Below, one piece after another: positions 53,918-62,847 of a stretch of DNA of 64,000 nt (the first letter of the stretch is position 1; the number at the start of each line of letters is the position of its first letter). The position numbers and the translations under genes are program-made. The stretch lies in NCBI GenBank assembly GCA_963744225.1, contig CAVUSV010000004.1:186001-250000 (forward strand), in the 5' to 3' direction. This DNA comes from Bog-473 sp963744225 (GTDB lineage: Bacteria > Actinomycetota > Acidimicrobiia > Acidimicrobiales > RAAP-2). The notes beneath the pieces were generated by a model. The model did no database searches. It was not told where the DNA came from and saw only the letters and a program-made list of their open reading frames with translations.

Positions 53918-54312
53918 CGCTGCTGATCGGGCTGATGCTCCCAGACGGTGGCTTGCCAGAAGGCGGTAGCGCGCGGATCCGTCCCCACGACGATCGCATG
54001 AATCCGGCGCGCCCCGAGCGAGCGCAGGCGGTTCTCGGCCTCCGCCAGCAGCTGGCGGCCCAGCCCGTGCCGACGGTGGGCGGGCGACACCACCAGCCGG
54101 TAGACCGACCCGCGCCAACCGTCCCAGCCCCCGATCACGGAGCCGACGATCTCCCCGGCGGCGACAGCCACGATGAGCGCGCCCTGATCGTGCCGGAGCA
54201 GGTGCGCCAGCGCCTCGGGGGTGTCCGTGGAGGTGGGCGACGCGGACGCCCGCCACAGTGCCAGCACCCCGGGGACGTCTTCGGGCACTGCCGTCCGCAG
54301 AACCGCGTGCAT
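53902..54312 (-). CDS. GNAT-family N-acetyltransferase
   Basis: A 136-residue GNAT with the acetyl-CoA motif VVSPAHRRHGLGRQLLAEAE and beta-strand regions GALIVAVAAGEIVGSVIGG and RRIHAIVVGTDPRATAFW. Substrate unknown. It is convergent with mftF; correcting mftF for its frameshift is what makes the two genes fit end to end. Confidence 0.88.
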   Translation of the reverse strand: MHAVLRTAVPEDVPGVLALWRASASPTSTDTPEALAHLLRHDQGALIVAVAAGEIVGSVIGGWDGWRGSVYRLVVSPAHRRHGLGRQLLAEAENRLRSLGARRIHAIVVGTDPRATAFWQATVWEHQPDQQRYTNG

Positions 54313-54543
54313 CGAGTCATGTTACGAACGCCGACGCTCACTCCTCTAGGAACTCACGGACGCAGGCGACGCAATGTGCGTTCCATGCCCGGCGTCTGGG
54401 TGATGCAACGAGACGACCCCGACGCCCGCCATCGCGTGGCTCCTACCGCGTGACAACGTGCTTCTCGGCCTGCTCGAAGAGCAGCAGGTTGGCCGCCAGC
54501 GCGGTCGGCCGTGTCGTGCCGCACCGCCGCGTGTCTTTCTGTA

Positions 54544-54569
54544 AACTATAAACGTAGGGACTTATAGTT
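54544..54569. repeat. dispersed 26-bp palindrome, copy 5 (best conserved)
   Basis: Arms AACTATAA and TTATAGTT are exact reverse complements, with spacer ACGTAGGGAC. Outer bases also pair partly (TTTCTG with CTGGAAA), giving about 40 bp of dyad symmetry. It lies between two genes on the reverse strand, 90 bp from the 3' end of the GGDEF-EAL gene. Confidence 0.65.
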
Positions 54570-54622
54570 CTGGAAACCTTTCGGCGGTGCACTGTCTCGC
54601 GGGCCGCGGGCCACGCCGAACG

Positions 54623-54649
54623 CGACGAACACGACGAACGCGACGAAAG
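54623..54649. repeat. 9-bp tandem repeat CGACGAACG, three copies
   Basis: Three consecutive CGACGAAMR-type units, just before the 3' end of the GGDEF-EAL gene and next to palindrome copy 5. Confidence 0.75.
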
Positions 54650-54658
54650 CCGAGACCG

Positions 54659-56764
54659 CTACCCAATCAGGTGAACGGCTGAGGGTCGCCCCAGCAGCTC
54701 GCCCATCTGCGCCGCGGGGACTGGGTGGGCGTAGAGGAAGCCCTGGCCGTACTTGCACCCCAGGTGGCGGAGCTCCGCCTCCTGCTCCTCGGAGTGGATG
54801 CCCTCTGCGACCACCTGCAAACCGAACTCGGTGGCGATGGCGAGAACAGACCGGACGAGCATCGAGTCCTCGGTGCCACGGCACAAGCCCTCCACGAACG
54901 ACTTGTCGACCTTGATCACATCGACCGGGAACTGCTGCAAGTGCGATAGCGACGAGTACCCCGTCCCGAAGTCGTCGATGGCGATGGTGACGCCCAGGCC
55001 CGAGAGCGCCTCGAGCACGGTCGTCGCACCACGGACGTCGCCGATGAGCGCGCCCTCCGTGACCTCGACGATCAGAGCGCCCGGCTCGATGCCCGCGTCC
55101 GCGATGGCCAGGCGGACCGCGTCGACGATCGTCTCGTCGCGCAGTTGCGCGGCCGAGAGGTTGACGCTGACCATGATGCGCTCGTCACAATTGTCACGCC
55201 ACAGGCGGATCTGCTGGCAGGCCTCCCGGAGCACCAACTTTCCGAGCGGGACGATGAGACCGGTCTCCTCGGCGACGGCGAGGAAGTCGTCCGGTGGGAG
55301 CAGCCCCATGGTCGGGTGTTGCCAGCGCACAAGGGCCTCGACCGCCTTTATCTTCCGGTCTTCGAGGGTGACGATGGGCTGATAGTAAACACTGATCTGA
55401 TCGTCCACCAGCGCCTCCCGCAGCCAGGACTCGATGTCGAGGCGGTGCAGCACGCCTTGCTGCATCTCGTCGGTAAAGAAGATGTACTGGTTCTTCCCGT
55501 TCGCCTTGGCGTGGTACATCGCGATATCCGCGTGCATCAACAATGAGTCGGCATCCGCTGACGACGCTCCCTGCCGCGCGATGCCGATGCTCGCGCTGAC
55601 ACGGGTCCGGTGGCCCGCAACGTCGAAGGGCTCTTGCAATGCGTCGATGACGCGTTGGGCCACCGTGCTCGCAGCGGTGCTGTGACCCGGAGCCTCGTCG
55701 AGCAGTACCGCGAATTCGTCGCCGCCGAGACGGGCGACCAGGTCCCCCGCCCCGACACAGCGCTTCAGGCGATCGCTGACCTCAATGAGCAACCTGTCGC
55801 CGGCGTCATGCCCAAATCCGTCGTTGACCGTCTTGAAGTCGTCCAGGTCGATGAACAAAACGGACTTGACGTTCGCGCCAGGAGTCTCGCCGGCGATGAA
55901 TCCCCGAATACGTCCGCGCAATTGTCCCCGGTTGGCCAGGCCCGTCAGCGAGTCATGGAACGCGCGGTGGATCAGTTGGTCCTCCAGTGTCTTGCGCTCT
56001 TCGACGACGCGGTGGTTGATGACGATGCCCTCCAGTGTTGGTTCGTCGAGCAAATTGGTGAGCGTCGACTCCACCCAGCGCCAGGAGCCGTTGGAATCGA
56101 GGAGCCGGAGCTCCAGGGTCTCCGAGCGTGAGGGGTCGTCCAGTACGGCCTGCCCGGCCGAGTCCGCCGCCCGGCGGTGAGAGGGGTGCACGAAGTCCTC
56201 CCCTCGCATGCCGATGCGGTAACCGGCGGGCCAGCCCAGGATCCGCTCGACGGCGGGCGATTCGTACTTCAACCGTCCCTCCTTGTCGATCACGGTGATC
56301 ATGTCGGTCGCCCGTTGCACGAGAGCCCGGAAGCGCTGCTCGCTCTCGCGCTCCCCCAGTGCCTCGGCCTGCTCAACGCGGGCGGTGGTCCGTCGGACTG
56401 CAATGAACAATGAGGTCACGAACTCGCCGATGAGGACGAAGAAGATGCCTCGGCTGACCCAGTCGCTCGTCGCCTGGGGAGCGGCGGTCGCCGCGTCGCC
56501 CGGCAACAGTGGGCCGGCGATGACGGTTGCCATCAGGCCGGCGACCAAGGCACCGACGGGACCGAAGCGGAGACCGGCAAGGAAGATCGGGATGAACATC
56601 CAAAGGGGTGAGACGCTGTCGGCGCCGCCGAGGAGATAGGCGACCGCCCACACGACGGGAAACAGGGTCGCGATGACCACGAGCGCGACTGGAGCAGGGG
56701 CGCTCGACAAGGTCAACCAGCCGATCAGTCGCGTACCGGATGGGGGCATCTCGGTTCTGGTCAC
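54659..56764 (-). CDS. membrane PAS-GGDEF-EAL cyclic-di-GMP protein
   Basis: A 701-residue signalling protein. About four N-terminal helices are followed by a PAS domain (about residues 145-265; DMITVIDKEGRLKYESPAVE). A GGDEF domain with intact RLGGDEFAVLL and DLDDFKTVND comes next, then an EAL domain with KAVEALVRWQHP, VNLSAAQL, IDDFGTGYSSL and VVAEGIHSEEQ. Both catalytic signatures look intact, so it could make or degrade c-di-GMP depending on input. Stand-alone gene. Confidence 0.93.
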   Translation of the reverse strand: MTRTEMPPSGTRLIGWLTLSSAPAPVALVVIATLFPVVWAVAYLLGGADSVSPLWMFIPIFLAGLRFGPVGALVAGLMATVIAGPLLPGDAATAAPQATSDWVSRGIFFVLIGEFVTSLFIAVRRTTARVEQAEALGERESEQRFRALVQRATDMITVIDKEGRLKYESPAVERILGWPAGYRIGMRGEDFVHPSHRRAADSAGQAVLDDPSRSETLELRLLDSNGSWRWVESTLTNLLDEPTLEGIVINHRVVEERKTLEDQLIHRAFHDSLTGLANRGQLRGRIRGFIAGETPGANVKSVLFIDLDDFKTVNDGFGHDAGDRLLIEVSDRLKRCVGAGDLVARLGGDEFAVLLDEAPGHSTAASTVAQRVIDALQEPFDVAGHRTRVSASIGIARQGASSADADSLLMHADIAMYHAKANGKNQYIFFTDEMQQGVLHRLDIESWLREALVDDQISVYYQPIVTLEDRKIKAVEALVRWQHPTMGLLPPDDFLAVAEETGLIVPLGKLVLREACQQIRLWRDNCDERIMVSVNLSAAQLRDETIVDAVRLAIADAGIEPGALIVEVTEGALIGDVRGATTVLEALSGLGVTIAIDDFGTGYSSLSHLQQFPVDVIKVDKSFVEGLCRGTEDSMLVRSVLAIATEFGLQVVAEGIHSEEQEAELRHLGCKYGQGFLYAHPVPAAQMGELLGRPSAVHLIG

Positions 56765-56863
56765 CGCGTAGTGTCGTCCGGGCTGGGGCGCTTCTAAAAC
56801 ATTTCTTGCAAAATTCGTCGGCGAGACGGGGGCGGGCGCCTGTGGGCCGAACCCGGATTGCGC

Positions 56864-57688
56864 TCAGGCGTGCCGGCGCGCCTTCCAGACCTCGGCACGG
56901 AACCCCACGTCGACGGTCGCGTCGCCCTCTACGCCCAAGGCGTCGCGCAGGAGGCGCCGTGCCGTCTCGAAGAGAGTGGCCCGGGCGTCGTCCTCCATCA
57001 TGATCACCCAGCTGAAGGTGCCGAGCAGGCCGATCAGCTCCTCGGCGTTGAGGGCCACTTCCCAGCCGATCACCTTCCGCTCCGGTTGGTCGAAAGGGAC
57101 CCCGGGCGGGATCTCGAGGCCCTGTGTCACCGTGAAGGGGTCGTTGACCGCCTGGGAGAGCGCCGCTGCAGCCTCTTGGTCGATCATCGGGTGGCCCGCG
57201 CCGCTCAGCAGGACTTGGGCCTGAACCAAGAAGGGCGAGTCGCGGTCGGGCCCGGACCACAGCGCACCGAGTGTGCCGCCGGGCACGAGGACGCGGCCCA
57301 CCTCGTTGAGTGTCGGGACCGGGTCCATCCAGTGCCACGACGAGGACGCGATCACCGCGTCGGCGCTGGCGTCGGGCAGGGGCATCGATTCGCCCCGGCC
57401 CGCCACGGCCTGCGCCTGCGGGACCGCCTCCGCGAGCACGGCGCGCATGCGCTCGTCCGGCTCGACGGCGACGACCTCGTCCGCCCGGTCGACCAGTAAC
57501 CGGCTGAGGGCACCGGTCCCGGCGCCCAGGTCGATGACCGTGGGCGCCCGCGCCGGGAGGATCCAGTCCACCGCCGCAGCCGGCGGCCCCGGGCGGTACC
57601 GCGCGTAGTGCGAGGCCACGTCGCCGAAGCTGCCGGCGCGCTCGGTCTTCTGTTCCGGCGAAAGTGGGAGGAAGTCGGGATTCGACAC
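56864..57688 (-). CDS. class I SAM-dependent methyltransferase
   Basis: A 274-residue methyltransferase: motif I VIDLGAGTGALSRLL, acidic residue VVAVEPDERMRAVL, and SSSWHWMDPVPTLNEVGRVL, typical of the Methyltransf_11 group. N-terminal FGDVASHYARYRPGPP is common in this family. The substrate is unknown. GTG start chosen at VSNPDFLP; an upstream start six codons earlier is possible. Confidence 0.85.
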   Translation of the reverse strand: MSNPDFLPLSPEQKTERAGSFGDVASHYARYRPGPPAAAVDWILPARAPTVIDLGAGTGALSRLLVDRADEVVAVEPDERMRAVLAEAVPQAQAVAGRGESMPLPDASADAVIASSSWHWMDPVPTLNEVGRVLVPGGTLGALWSGPDRDSPFLVQAQVLLSGAGHPMIDQEAAAALSQAVNDPFTVTQGLEIPPGVPFDQPERKVIGWEVALNAEELIGLLGTFSWVIMMEDDARATLFETARRLLRDALGVEGDATVDVGFRAEVWKARRHA

Positions 57689-57829
57689 AGGTGGTGACCC
57701 TAACAACCCGGGTCCACGGCCCCCGTGGTCATGCGAGGTGGGACCACGTGGTCGGGACGCCTAGAGTCTCCCGGTCGTCGACACTCTTGTTCGGAGTGGC
57801 GTCCGACATGGCATCACGAGAGGTTCTCC

Positions 57830-59001
57830 ATGGCTAACAAATGGTTCGAGACGGTGGCCGAGGCGCAACGCCGGGCGAAGAAGCGTCTGCCCAAGTCGGT
57901 GTACGGCGCGCTGATTGCGGGCTCCGAGCGCGGGATCACCGTCGAGGACAACGTCGCGGCGTTCGCCGAGCTCGGCTTCGCTCCGCATGTGGCCGGTCTG
58001 GCCGACAACAGGGACCTGACGACCAAGGTCATGGGCCAGGAGATCTCCTTTCCGGTCCTCCTCTCTCCGACCGGCGTCCAAGCAGTGCACCCCGACGGTG
58101 AGGTCGCCGTGGCCCGGGCCGCGGCCGCCCGCGGCACGGCCGTGGGGCTCAGCTCATTTGCCAGTATGCCGATCGAAGAGGTGGTGGCGGCCTGTCCACA
58201 GACGTTCTTCCAGATCTACTGGATCGGCACCAGGGACCAGATCATGGCCCGAGTCGAACGGGCCCGCGCCGCCGGGGCGGTCGGCCTGATCGCGACCTTG
58301 GACTGGTCGTTCTCGCATGGACGCGATTGGGGCAGCCCGACCATCCCCGAGACCGTGAACCTGCGGGCAATGTTGCGCTTCGCCCCAGAGGCGCTGGCCA
58401 ACCCGCGTTGGTTCCTCTCCTTCGCCCGCGCCGGGAAGCGGCCGGACCTCACGACACCGAACATGGTGGAGAAGGGGGCGAAGGGGCCGACGTTCTTCGC
58501 CGCCTACGGCGACTGGATGAGACGCCACCACCGAGCTGGGAGGACGTTGCCTGGTTGCGCGAGCAGTGGGGCGGTCCGTTCATGCTCAAGGGAGTGACCC
58601 GCGTCGACGACGCCCGACGGGCCGTCGATGCGGGGGTGAGCGCCATTTCCGTTTCCAACCACGGCGGCAACAACCTTGACGGGACGCCCGCGACCATCCG
58701 GGCCCTGCCGGTCATTGCGGCAGAGGTTGGCGATCAGATTGAGGTCCTTCTCGACGGAGGCATCCGGCGGGGCAGCGACGCCGTCAAGGCCATCGCACTC
58801 GGCGCCAAGGCGGTCATGATCGGTCGCGCCTACCTGTGGGGCCTCGCGGCCAACGGGCAAGCCGGGGTGGAGAACGTGCTCGACATCATGCGGGGCGGCA
58901 TGGAGTCGGCGCTGCTCGGCCTCGGCCACGCCTCGATCCACCAACTGCATCCCGACGACCTGGTTGTCCCCGATGGGTTCACCCGACACCTCGGCGCCTG
59001 A
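57830..59001 (+). CDS. mftD: MftD, mycofactocin-system FMN dehydrogenase (one frameshift)
   Basis: About 390 residues of the alpha-hydroxy-acid oxidase family. Family marks are ETVAEAQRRAKKRLPKSVYG, SPTGVQAVHPDGEVAVARAA, SSFASMPIEEVV, then after one missing base near 58515 SWEDVAWLREQW, MLKGV, SVSNHGGNNLDGTPA and LLDGGIRRGSDAVKA. It closely resembles MftD, found almost only with mftA-C. It converts the released dipeptide-derived AHDP into premycofactocin. It lies 3.9 kb from mftF instead of inside the cluster. Confidence 0.92.
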
Positions 59002-59040
59002 CCGTTCCGCGACGGGATCGTCATCGGCACGTCGCCTGGC

Positions 59041-60192
59041 TCAGTCGAACTTGACGACGCCCCGAATGATCGTCCCGGCCGCCTGATCCTCGTAGCCCTG
59101 CTGCACCTGGTCGAGCGTGTACTCCTGGGTGATCAGCTCGTCGATCTGGAGCTGGCCTGCTGCGTACAGGTTGAGCATGTTGGGCACCTGGACCCGCGGG
59201 CTCTGGGAGCCAAAGAGCGTCCCCAGGACCGACTGGTTGAACATGGCCAGGTTGAACAGGTTGAGCTGGACGTCATTTTGACTGAACGGCGCAATGGCGG
59301 TGACCACGATGCGGGCGTCCTTTGACCCACAGGCGCAGGCCTGAGCGATCATCTCTCCCTTGAGGACGCCGGGCGTGAGAATGACCGCGTCGGCGTTGCG
59401 GCCCATGGTGAGCTCGGGCAGCATCATCTGCGCATCGAAGAGCGAGGCGGCGGTGTGGGTGGCGCCGATCTCCTTGGCCCGCTCGAGCTTGAAGGGCACC
59501 GGATCCACCGCGATGATGTGGCGCGCACCGGCCAGGCGGGCGCCCTGGATGGCCCCCGAGCCAACGCCGCCGCAGCCGACGACCACGACCGTCTCACCCG
59601 GCTTCACCTTGGCCCGATCGACCGACGAGCCGAACCCGGTGGCGAGGCCGCAGCTGATGAGGGCGGCCGCCTTCATGTTCTCCCAGGGGTTGATGCGAAC
59701 TAGCGAGTTCTCGTGGACCACCATCTCCTCAGCGAACGTCCCCAGCTGGGTCATGCGGTTGAGGTTCTCCCCCCCGAGGTGGTAGCGGTACGTCCCGTCG
59801 CTGATCATGCCGCCGGCGAGCGTCGTCATGCCGAGGTCGCAGAGGTTCTGGCGGCCCGACGCGCACCAGAAGCAGGTTCCACAAGACGGAATGAAGGCGA
59901 CGGCGACGTGGTCCCCCTCGGCCACCTGGGTGACGTTGGTGCCAACCTCGGTGACGATGCCTGCGCCCTCGTGGCCACCCACGATCGGGAACATGGACTT
60001 GACCCCAATCATCTCGAGGACCTCTTGTGGCGCGTCGATGTCGCCTGTGCGCAGGTGCTCGTCCGAGTGGCACATGCCCGACCACACCATCTTCACCCGC
60101 ACCTCGCGGTTGCCGGGAGGGTCGATCTCGATCTCTTCGGTCTTCCAGGGCTCGTTGAGCCCCGTGCACACCGCCGCACGTACTGTGGTCAT
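59041..60192 (-). CDS. NDMA-dependent zinc alcohol dehydrogenase (mycofactocin-associated MDR)
   Basis: A 383-residue MDR enzyme: catalytic zinc ligand in WSGMCHSDEHLRTGD, GGHEGAGIVTEVG, structural zinc cysteines CGTCFWCASGRQNLC, and cofactor motif VVVGCGGVGSGAIQGARLAG. The DIDAPQEVLEMIGVKSMFP insert fits the NDMA-dependent group (TIGR03989) that co-occurs with mycofactocin. It oxidises alcohols and passes electrons to mycofactocin instead of free NAD. Convergent with mftD, 39 bp apart. Confidence 0.9.
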   Translation of the reverse strand: MTTVRAAVCTGLNEPWKTEEIEIDPPGNREVRVKMVWSGMCHSDEHLRTGDIDAPQEVLEMIGVKSMFPIVGGHEGAGIVTEVGTNVTQVAEGDHVAVAFIPSCGTCFWCASGRQNLCDLGMTTLAGGMISDGTYRYHLGGENLNRMTQLGTFAEEMVVHENSLVRINPWENMKAAALISCGLATGFGSSVDRAKVKPGETVVVVGCGGVGSGAIQGARLAGARHIIAVDPVPFKLERAKEIGATHTAASLFDAQMMLPELTMGRNADAVILTPGVLKGEMIAQACACGSKDARIVVTAIAPFSQNDVQLNLFNLAMFNQSVLGTLFGSQSPRVQVPNMLNLYAAGQLQIDELITQEYTLDQVQQGYEDQAAGTIIRGVVKFD

Positions 60193-60323
60193 AGCAATCC
60201 CTCCCTGGGGCGTACGCGGATCGATCCCGCGCCCTCAGTATCGTCGTCCGGCCCTGCGACCGACAACCGTGGCCGTCCCTGGCCTCTGCCCACGGCATGG
60301 GCCCGGGCTAAGTGCGCGCGCCG

Positions 60324-61258
60324 ATGCCACTCCCCACCACGTTCGCCGAGGTGGCCGCCCGGGTGCGCAACTGGGGACGGTGGGGGCCCGACGACGAGAT
60401 CGGCACCCTCAACCTCATCGACGAGACGGCTCGGCGCCGCGCCGGTGACCTCGGTCGAGTCGGGTCGGGCCTTCGCCCTGGGACTCCCGCTTTCGGAGTC
60501 CGAGGGGATCCAGATGGGCTTCGTGGAAGGCCGGGTCAACCCGAGCCGCACCATGGTGCAGGTCAACCACCCGCTCAGCGACGACCCCGAATGGATCTGC
60601 TCGAGCGAGGACGTCATCACGATGGCCACCCAGTGCGCGACCCACTGGGACGCCCTGGCGCACTGCAGCTACGGAGGCGTGATCTACAACGGCTACCCGG
60701 CGGCGACCGTGACGGCGGACGGCGCCACGCGTGCGGCATCCACGGACTGATCACCGTGGTGAGCCGCGGGATCCTGCTCGACGTCGCCCGGGCCCTCGGG
60801 CGCGACGTGCTCGAGCCGGGCTACCCATTGCCCCGGAAGACCTCGACGCGGCATGCGACCTTGCCCGCGTCACCATCGAACCGGGCGACATCCTGTTGGT
60901 GCGCACGGGCCAGATGGTGCATCTCGCGCCCGGCTCGTGGGACCTGGTCGCCTATACGTGGCCGTCCCCCGGCTTGACCATCGAGACGGCGGAGTGGTTC
61001 CACGGACGCGACGCGGCGGCGGTGGCCACCGACACGCTCGTCTTCGAGGTCTTCCCGAGCCAGCACGAGGATGTGTACCTTCCCGTTCACCTCCTGCACC
61101 TGGTGGAAATGGGCATGACCCAGGGACAGAACTGGGTGCTCGATGCATTGGCCGAGGACTGCGCGTCGGACGGTCGTTACACGTTCTTGCTCGACGCCAC
61201 GCCGCTGCCCCTGACGCAGGGCCTCGGCACACCACTCAATCCGCTCGCGGTCAAGTAG
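60324..61258 (+). CDS. cyclase/kynurenine-formamidase-like hydrolase (three frameshifts)
   Basis: About 311 residues in four segments: FAEVAARVRNWGRWGPDDE, SGRAFALGLPLSE, the metal site ATHWDALAHCSYGGVIYNG, HGLITVVSRGILLDVARALG, and PEDLDAACDLARVTIEPGDI through LVAYTWPSPGLT. One extra base near 60452 and one missing base near 60730 and near 60829 explain the breaks. The family hydrolyses amide or cyclic ester bonds with a divalent metal. The 3' end overlaps the convergent TetR reading by about 80 bases. Confidence 0.8.
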
Positions 61259-61992
61259 GCCCACGTCGTGGAGCCGTCGCGCCGCCGAGCACGGGCCCCG
61301 TGCGTGGCCTCGTCGCCTCGCGCTGGCGGGATCTCGGCGGCCGGCGCCGGGCGGCCCGTCACAGCCCAGTGCAGCATGCGGGCCTGGGAATCGATGAGAT
61401 TGCGGGTACGGATGCCCCAGAACTCGAATCCGTAGCGGTGGGCCGACACGCTGGCGAACATGGCCACCAACGACCCGGCGACCGCCATCGGGTCAGCGCC
61501 GGCCGGCGAGGACGTCGCCGCTCCCGGCCCTGCCTCGGGTGACGGGGAGGCGGCGCTGATCACCTGAGCCAAGGCGACGGTCACGGCGTTGAGGGCCCGC
61601 ACCCGGATACCGCGCAACGGCGCATCGCCCTCTTCGGTCGCCAAGTCGACGACCCGGAAGACGGCGCTGTTGTCCTCCCAGTAGGCGAGAAAGCCCTCGG
61701 TCACTGCCAGCGCGGTGTCCCAGCTCCGGTCCTCGGACCAGTCGCCCGCCACCACCTCGGCCAGCTGCGCGGCCTGGTCGACCATTCCCTCGGCCAACAC
61801 CCGGATGGCCTGTTCGACGTTGCCGAAGTACTGGTAGAAGGTCGCAGGCGACGTCCGCGCGCTCCGTGCGATGTCGGTGACTTTCACGGACCGCCACGAG
61901 GTGGTGGTGAGGAGTTCGACCGTCGCGTCGAGCAGCCGTTGGCGGGTCTGGCGCCCGCGCTCTCCGGGAACCCGGCCGTCGGTGGTGGCCAT
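61177..61992 (-). CDS. TetR-family transcriptional regulator
   Basis: A 271-residue regulator with HTH RQTRQRLLDATVELL and KVTDIARSARTSPATFYQYF, and a ligand-binding domain of about 190 residues. The last 40 residues are low-complexity and overlap the cyclase gene on the other strand. An in-frame ATG 21 codons upstream is an alternative start. It is divergent from the KstR-like gene. Its ligand and target are unknown; the CTGACG palindromes are candidates. Confidence 0.82.
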   Translation of the reverse strand: MATTDGRVPGERGRQTRQRLLDATVELLTTTSWRSVKVTDIARSARTSPATFYQYFGNVEQAIRVLAEGMVDQAAQLAEVVAGDWSEDRSWDTALAVTEGFLAYWEDNSAVFRVVDLATEEGDAPLRGIRVRALNAVTVALAQVISAASPSPEAGPGAATSSPAGADPMAVAGSLVAMFASVSAHRYGFEFWGIRTRNLIDSQARMLHWAVTGRPAPAAEIPPARGDEATHGARARRRDGSTTWAYLTASGLSGVPRPCVRGSGVASSKNV

Positions 61993-62118
61993 CGGCTCGA
62001 CGTACGCCGCGAAGGACACGACCGTGGCCTCGCGCCGGGGGCTGTGTCCTGACATGGCAGGCCAGCGTAGTGGTCCTGCTCCAGAAGCCCCAGGTGACGG
62101 TGCGGATACGCTATCGGG

Positions 62119-62727
62119 ATGGAGCAGACGTTGACCCGCCCGCTCACGCGCGCGCAGCAGGCGCGGCGCCAGCGCGTCATCGACGCCGCCATGGCACTGG
62201 GACTCGAGGGCGGGTACGAGGCAGTGCAGATGCGGGACGTCGCGGCCCGCGCCGACGTGGCCATGGGGACGGTGTACCGCTACTTCACGAGCAAGGACCA
62301 CCTCCTCGCCGCCACCCTCGTGCACTGGGTCGAGATGCTCGACACGCGCATGGTCCAACACCCGCCTCGCGAGGAACACCCGGGCGACCGCGTCCTCGAC
62401 GTCCTCGACCGCGCGCTGCGTGCAATGGGCCGCCAGCCCAAGCTCGTCGCCGCGGTCTTCACGTCGCTGTCGTCGCCCGACCCGGCTGCCGTCGGCTGTC
62501 AGCAACAGATCACACTGCTCATGGAGGGGATCATCTCGCGGGCGATGGGCGAGCCGGAGATCCCCGACATGTCCGACCGGGCCCGCATGATCGGCCACGT
62601 GTGGTACTCGGCGCTCATCGGGTGGATCAACGGATGGTCCACGATGGCGCGGGTCTACGACGAGCTGGCTGTCTCGGTGCACCTGCTGCTGCCCGACGAG
62701 CTCGTCGAACGCTCCAACACAGCCTGA
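62119..62727 (+). CDS. KstR-like TetR regulator
   Basis: A 202-residue TetR whose N-terminal region ARRQRVIDAAMALGLEGGYE, AVQMRDVAARADVAMGTVYR and YFTSKDHLLAATL is very similar to KstR, the cholesterol-responsive repressor. The ligand domain fits by length (ITLLMEGIISRAMG, SALIGWINGWSTM). KstR sites (TnnAACnnGTTnnA) are rare here: one perfect orphan and one near match before the thiolase/DUF35 operon. So assignment as KstR or as another steroid/acyl-CoA regulator is open. Confidence 0.85.
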   Translation: MEQTLTRPLTRAQQARRQRVIDAAMALGLEGGYEAVQMRDVAARADVAMGTVYRYFTSKDHLLAATLVHWVEMLDTRMVQHPPREEHPGDRVLDVLDRALRAMGRQPKLVAAVFTSLSSPDPAAVGCQQQITLLMEGIISRAMGEPEIPDMSDRARMIGHVWYSALIGWINGWSTMARVYDELAVSVHLLLPDELVERSNTA

Positions 62728-62847
62728 CCTGGGGCGGAACACGGCGCACACGGGGGTGCCGCCGGCGCGACGCTCCAGAGAATCGCGGCTTGGGCGGGCG
62801 CGCACGCGACCCGGGCCATCAATATGGGCGCGCTGAGGGTCGCCGCG

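Larger units (their letters stand above)
54313..54658. other. intergenic region with palindrome copy 5 and short repeats
   Basis: About 346 bp without a convincing gene. A short reverse-strand reading (AANLLLFEQAEKHVVTR before a stop) looks protein-like but has no clear start. Bases 54382-54403 are identical to 22 bases of the ABC permease start at the far end of the window. Palindrome copy 5 and a 9-bp array follow. Confidence 0.4.

Noticed and set aside
53918..54453. Continuation of the mftF reading frame to a 767-codon open frame
   Set aside because: Past 53790 the translation loses likeness to MftF, while the next frame gives the normal MftF ending and a stop at 53917. The extension is antisense to a clear GNAT gene.
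54420..54540. Possible small reverse-strand gene with AANLLLFEQAEKHVVTR
   Set aside because: No start codon with a ribosome-binding site is visible and the reading stops after about 32 codons. It may be a fragment, but not a supportable gene.
18301..60830. Programmed ribosomal frameshifting as an explanation for the broken genes
   Set aside because: The breaks go in both directions, occur at eighteen unlike sequences, and lack a shared slippery site or downstream structure. Sequencing error is simpler.
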